Positions 59,185-64,000 of a DNA stretch of 64,000 nt are shown here, one piece after another. Under the pieces are notes generated by a model. The model did not search any database, was not told the origin of the DNA, and saw only the letters and a list, made by a program, of their open reading frames with translations. Positions within the stretch are counted from its first letter, which is position 1; each line of letters begins with the position of its first letter. Both the position numbers and the translations under genes were made by a program. Origin of the DNA: Sweltsa coloradensis (lineage: Eukaryota > Arthropoda > Insecta > Plecoptera > Chloroperlidae); assembly GCA_024449915.1 (NCBI GenBank), contig JAMZAV010000157.1, positions 558,001 to 622,000 on the forward strand, written 5' to 3'.

Positions 59185-60531
59185 ATGAGCTACAAAGAAG
59201 GCACCTGGGATGAACAACGGTATGTTAAATATTTGAATACAACCAGCGTGTTGAAGGCAAACTATTACACATTGGTCGACCCCAAACACAGGTCAAACGT
59301 CAACACGAATAAAAGTGTAATTCTTAGCAGCTTTTACCTGAAATAATGAAGCACTATCCTAATGGTGCCCAACTGTGCATTAAAAATATAGACGACAGAA
59401 TAGATCACGATCGTCTGTTCAAAGAATTTTCACAATTTGGAACTATCGTAAATGCAAAGGTGGCGTTGGACGAAAGCGGCCACACTAGAGGCTTTGGTTT
59501 TGTTTCCTTCACTTCTCAAGAAGCAGCAGCTAAAGCTATAGCAGAAATGAATGGTCATCTACTAGGTACAAAGCAATTGTATGTATTTTTAGCGAAAGGA
59601 AATACTGAACGTAAAGCTCTCTTGGAATGTGAATTCATAGATCGGATTTCTCGAATGAGCCACAGGCAACTTGAACCACAGCCACAGCAACAAGTTAAAG
59701 GATCTACACAAACAGCTCAAGTCAGGGTGATTTCAAGCCAGAACATTCCCCCACAACTTGGTGTTTCTGGTTTTCCTAAAATGCAGGAAATTCCTCATGT
59801 CCAGCGAGCAGACATGCTCAATGTCCTGTCGGCGGGTGACACCACAACAGCTCAAGAACGGTTACTACTTGGGCAAGCAATGCAGGGCAGTCCTCGAGCC
59901 CAGCATTCAGACATGTACAGTGAAGGGTCGTCAAGTGCCATGACAGCTTGAAGAACTATTTGGGCTAGCGATGCAGGGCAGTGAGAACAATCATACAGAC
60001 ATGAACAGTACCGGGAGGGAAAGTGCCATGACAGCTCAAGAATTACTTGGGCTAGCAATGCAGAGCAGTTCTCGTGCCCAGCATTCAGACATGTACAGTA
60101 CGGTATCTTCGAGTGCCACCACAACTCGAGAACGGTTACTACTCGGGCTAGCGATGCAGGGCTGTCCTCTGGGAACTATATCCACCTCTACTCACGGTCT
60201 CACCCTCTCCATGTGCAACCCACCGCAGACGATGCAACATCAACAGGATCAGCAACAACACACCCAGCAGCAGCAGTCTGTGAACGCCTCCATGTTGGCT
60301 TCAACTCGCAACCAGGCGCAGAAGGATATTCTGGGTAAGCGTCTGTACCCAATGGTTCAACAGATGTGCATGAAACTGGCGGCCAAGATCACTGGCATGC
60401 TAATGGAGATGGACAACTCTGAGATATTTCACATTTTGGAGAGTGACCAGGTCCTCCATGCTAAAGTCGGGGAAGCTGTAGCTGTCCTCCAAGCGTATCA
60501 TGCAGAGCAAGGAGACTTCTTCACGAAGTAA
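59185..60531 (+). CDS. PABP-derived protein, copy 2: RRM, repeat linker, MLLE-like domain (two frame breaks)
   Basis: Paralogue of 49408-50974. The conserved NMSY start is at 59185 and runs to a TAA at 59344-59346, which overlaps the ATG (TAATG) of the next frame. That frame (59346-59951) holds the RRM: RNP2 LCIKNI and canonical RNP1 RGFGFVSF. It ends at a TGA at 59949 just after SSSAMTA. The +1 frame continues at once as EELFGLAMQG, through ~29-residue repeats (SPRAQHSDMYS type), a QQ-rich stretch and the MLLE-like end ([35 protein letters not shown]), with the stop at 60529. The usual MLLE signature is MLME here. Both domains remain well conserved against copy 1, which argues for recent or continuing function, but the breaks could equally mark a young pseudogene. 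Confidence 0.65.
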
Positions 60532-60719
60532 TGAGTTTCCATAATCTCTTTAATACCGTTTCTTTGTTAATATGCTAACTAGCTTCAAATCACAGCCATT
60601 AGCATTATTAACTTCCATTTTTACATTGTGTTTAATATTACACCAGTATTAGGCCCTACTCTTCTAGGACCTAATAATCCCAAATCTTATTTTATACCTA
60701 TTTATGGAATCAAATAGAA

Positions 60720-60725
60720 AATAAA
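60720..60725 (+). terminator. Poly(A) signal of PABP-like copy 2
   Basis: AATAAA about 189 bp after the stop, followed by TATTGTCATTAATCA, which is shared with the 3' flank of copy 1. Confidence 0.6.
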
Positions 60726-60863
60726 TAAGAAATTTGTATTGTCATTAATCATCTTTGTTGTATGCTTACTTCATCAGAAGAACTTTGTCTGTCATGAACA
60801 TATGCCATCTTAAAACTTGCGTATAGGTAGTTAGTTTTGAGTTGTCAACATTGTTGACTGCTA

Positions 60864-61095
60864 TTCTTTGGCTCGGAATTTAGAACCAGAGTTAAACTTC
60901 TCATTGGGCTGGTCTAGTGTTAACGTCAGCGCTACACACATTTCACGTAGAGCACGTACTATGACCCGTCTCGTGGTGCATCCATCTGTCCGAGTTGGTG
61001 ACAGGGTATCAAAGAATGTACATGTGTTAAGCAGAGCACCACAAGGGATTTCAACAACACCTTCTGGTCCGGTTAAAAGCAACTGGCATTAGCGT
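60864..61095 (-). other. Candidate exon of unknown gene
   Basis: Both strands are open over about 220 bp. On the minus strand the frame follows a possible acceptor (AATGCCAG) and reads Cys-containing sequence (PEGVVEIPCGALLNT ... REMCVALTLTLD) to a TAG at about 60861. It has mixed codon use unlike the flanks and no in-frame ATG at its head. No family is recognised and coding status is uncertain. Confidence 0.25.
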
Positions 61096-62556
61096 CAACT
61101 GACACACCAAACTCATATTAGCCTAATTGAGGTCACATCACTATAAAACAGGCACTGTGGACTAAAGACAATGTCATCCAAATACGTGTCTTTGGTTTGC
61201 TACACCACAATCACCACAAAATCACCTCTAGTCACTTTCGTAAGATAGGAATGGGAGCAGATGATAACAGAGTGGTTAGTTCTTGGCTAGGAATTTGTAA
61301 ACGGTGACTTTGGAGCCGTCCTAGCAACGAGGCACATAATAAATTCTAAGGTTGTTCCAAATTAGCATTGTTGATTCTGGTGATGTCCGCCGGTGGAATC
61401 GCGACCAGGCTGATTAATCGGTGTTTCCTACTTAAATATGCCGGTATCCAGTTGGTCAATGTTCGCTCGTCGATGGTGTCGAGAGTCTGCAGGGTTGGCT
61501 TGGTCGGCTGTAATTTTCATGTCCACAACTGAAAATCAGTTATGTGACTTAGATAAATTTTAACTAGACATTGAAATTCTGGACCTTAGTGGCTAGACTT
61601 AAAAAACGAATTTATTTTATTTATTTATTTAGTTACAGGTACGGGAGTGAGTATCCAAAATAAGGAGTGAGGTTTAGCTAAATCAATATAATATTATCAT
61701 CAAAGAATACAAAAGTAAAATAATGCACCGTGCATTTCCTTTTTGGTGGCGGCGTTGTTGTTTGTCGCTTGTTCGCACATTCATTAATGGTAGGTGGAGG
61801 TTTGGCGACATTATTTTTTAAACTTTTGGGTGGATATAGTTACTCCCCTTTTACTCCCAGGCGTCCCCAAAAACATTCCACCATCCTTCTTGTGGGGCAT
61901 AATATGCCAACCAAAACAAAAAACCGCATGTCACACGGGATTCGTGTGTGGTTTTTATTGTGATACGCGGCATAAGTTATTGATAATAATAAGTTATTAA
62001 GGTTTTATGTTCATATACATTCACAAGTCTATTGTGCAATCATAAAAAATAAAATTAATGAAATGTCGAATTCATTATTTTTGTTAGGGATCTCTTACAT
62101 TTTTCTTTCCATTATATAGCACTTTGTGAGGATTTTGAGATATGATTAAATCTTTTTTGACACCAGGAAACACTTTCTTCCATACTAAGTGCGTATTTTC
62201 ATTCATTCGGTATCACAAGGACAAATCCGAGATAAAGTGAGTTGATAAATATGACTAGTGTGTTCAGTAAAGTGGGGCTTGTAACCCGATTGCTTACCTA
62301 ACCACGTCTCCCCCCTTCCCCCAACTCGAGACGGCGAGGGAGGGGGCGATGTAAGGGCGACAGAGGGGGCGCTATTAGCTGTAATCTTTTTATTTCTGCC
62401 GTAGCGAGCCCGCGTGAAGCGTGGCCCAGTGGAGCGCTCTGTCGGCTAGACGTGGCACTGTAGCCACAATGTGCTCAACGGTGTGAGCGATGCGATCGGT
62501 TGTCGAGCGCTCCTATACAGCGGGGATTACTCACATTAATACGTGTGCGAGATCGC
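61096..62556. other. Intergenic; no gene supported
   Basis: Includes a GC- and CpG-richer stretch at 62290-62540 (GAGGGAGGGGGCGATG, then GTGGCCCAGTGGAGCGCTC), which could be regulatory. A short (TTTA)n lies at about 61614-61631. Confidence 0.35.
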
Positions 62557-62775
62557 TTATGGGACGACACATTTCGGGAAGTGATTTTTAAAAGAAGAAG
62601 GAATCGTGTCAGCTACACGTTTGATAATATTGCGAACTCGAGACTTCATATTGTGTAAGTTAGAAGAGAGGGAGGATTTTAGCTCACGATGACTGGATGA
62701 CAACGAACCACGTGGCCTACTGATAACAAGCGAGACTGGCTTGGGCACGATGAACGTCGAGAATTCGATTCCCAT
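62557..62775 (-). CDS. Short hypothetical ORF (72 residues)
   Basis: Begins with ATG at 62775 and ends at a TAA. Codon use is mixed and less AT-biased than the surroundings. The second half is basic and could form an amphipathic helix (MKSRVRNIIKRVADTIPSSF). A CpG-richer region lies just beyond its stop. No homology is recognised. It may be a small protein, a single exon or chance. Confidence 0.25.
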   Translation of the reverse strand: MGIEFSTFIVPKPVSLVISRPRGSLSSSHRELKSSLSSNLHNMKSRVRNIIKRVADTIPSSFKNHFPKCVVP

Positions 62776-64000
62776 TATTAGTAATTAATAAGTAGTTTAA
62801 TAAGAATAAAATATTATTTTAGACGTTAAATAAAAATTAAGAGATTAAGTTGAAAGTACTGTTTTATATCAAAGTTGAATGCCTCCCTGTTTAGGCTCGG
62901 AATTGACCCTCTGTAGATTGTTGAAGGCGAGAAAAGAAGGAAAGTTTATCCCGCAAACATCATCTTGTACGTTGGAAAGTATTTTACAACCCGAAACAAG
63001 AGGCGAGCTCGGGCCGTCGACGTGAGAAACCACCCCCTTCCTTACCCTTACCTATATCTGGTTCTTCCCTCCCAGCAACCCCCACCAAATAAGCCAAAAG
63101 TTGAATGTTGCATTACTGCAAGACAACAATACAATAGCTCTGTGTGCATAAGATTTCTGCCTTATTTTTTGTGCAATTGTTGGTTTTTTACTGGATACAA
63201 CCAGTTGGGCTACCACGGTCAATTAAATAATTAAATCTGTACAAAATACCCAGAACACACCATACAACAATTCTCAATAGGCTTGAGGTAACTTGTTTTA
63301 GGACGGTTGGGTCGCACTTTAAAAAAATCATTTTTCATTGTACTAACATGCAATTTTATGAGAGTTTTACGTAATTATAGTTATTATATTTATTGCCATG
63401 TACCTCTAAGAATAAAGAAGAAAGAATTTTGTGTTATGTTTAAATTTTTAGGAACTATCAATAAATGTATTGTTTTAATGTTTGCATCTATAAATACTCG
63501 ACTCCAAAACACTAACATCACTATAACGGCAACAATAAGCAAAAGCCGTACATAGTAATAGCTGAGCTGGACAAAACTTGAATAACTAATATATAAACAT
63601 AATCATATTCATTCATCCTGGAACTAAAGCAACGCCGTGTTTCCATTCTCTATACCCTAAACGATATTAGGAAAAAAATAATCGAAAATTACTAGAAAAT
63701 TCTAACAATCTTGTGTGCCTTCACGCTCATCCAGATTTCTAATTAAGATGCCAAGACTGATATTGTGATACAGAATTAAGATTAAGTAATTAAACAATTC
63801 AATTGAGTTCGTATTAAACTAGAAACAAGTGATGGGTCGAAGGAAAGACAATTAATGGTGAAGTTAATTATGAATAGCACCTGCCTACAGACAACTCTTT
63901 GATGGGTCGACAAAGAAGATAATATATTTTCCTTTCTGCATGTTCCCTTCTTTTTATTACATCAAAGTCTATATATTTTATTATGATTTGATTGACTATT
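62776..64000. other. Intergenic; no feature recognised
   Basis: AT-rich single-copy-looking sequence. The short frames (62965-63234 and 63307-63555) show no homology. GATGGGTCGA occurs twice near 63832 and 63901. Confidence 0.4.

Noticed and set aside
62410..62470. Possible tRNA (GTGGCCCAGTGGAGCGC)
   Set aside because: Lacks a B-box and does not fold into a cloverleaf.
1..64000. CRISPR arrays, operons, phage or bacterial genes
   Set aside because: No spacer-repeat arrays or compact gene clusters; splice sites, SINEs and LINEs show an animal genome.

Overview
The window looks like nuclear DNA from an animal, most likely a marine invertebrate. It is AT-rich, gene-poor and full of introns and transposons, with no operons or bacterial signals. 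The evidence for a metazoan is a 5S-rRNA-headed SINE with a Deu-like core, CR1/Jockey-type LINE remnants, hAT-like elements with 8-bp target duplications, abundant TAGGCCTA-type motifs as seen in echinoderm and hemichordate genomes, GT-AG introns, and poly(A)-binding-protein (PABP) homologues. The exact phylum cannot be fixed from this sequence.

Layout. 1-2830: dispersed repeats (an inverted-end element, a LINE 3' end, an hAT-like element, a palindromic CAATAGT array). 2831-10500 and 12936-23900: long blocks dominated by homopolymer runs and degraded repeats, including a ~155-bp internal satellite (7764-9150), a ~14-copy ~135-bp tandem array (20600-22480) and a repeated coding remnant (9410-9770 and 23915-24275). 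These blocks look like unpolished assembly. 11597-11999: one full-length SINE with a perfect 15-bp duplication. 24946-26264: an hAT-like transposon with a perfect 8-bp duplication. 27100-36300: LINE remnants, among them a degraded reverse-transcriptase element at about 30425-33300, plus an hAT MITE, a second hAT-like element, a minisatellite and a ~600-bp near-perfect palindrome.

Genes. A spliced minus-strand gene (about 42729 down to 38120) can be modelled completely: TATA box and initiator, a short non-coding exon, a large exon encoding a signal peptide and a Ser/Thr/Asn mucin-like region, and a short terminal exon in matching phase. It is predicted to be a secreted mucin-like protein of 332 residues. 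Further along, two related intronless genes on the plus strand (49408-50974 and 59185-60531) encode an unusual PABP derivative: one RRM resembling RRM4 of cytoplasmic PABP, a serine-rich linker made of ~30-residue repeats, and a C-terminal MLLE (PABC) domain. Flank similarity shows they arose by DNA duplication. In both, the RRM half ends at a UGA and the MLLE half continues in the +1 frame.

The rest is mobile DNA. Its most characteristic component is a set of short elements that share one architecture: a 5' GAGCG-rich start, an inverted copy of that start near the 3' end, a small hairpin, and a CTAG terminus flanked by T. This fits non-autonomous Helentron/HINE elements. Several nested insertions give boundaries that can be read directly from empty copies in the same window.
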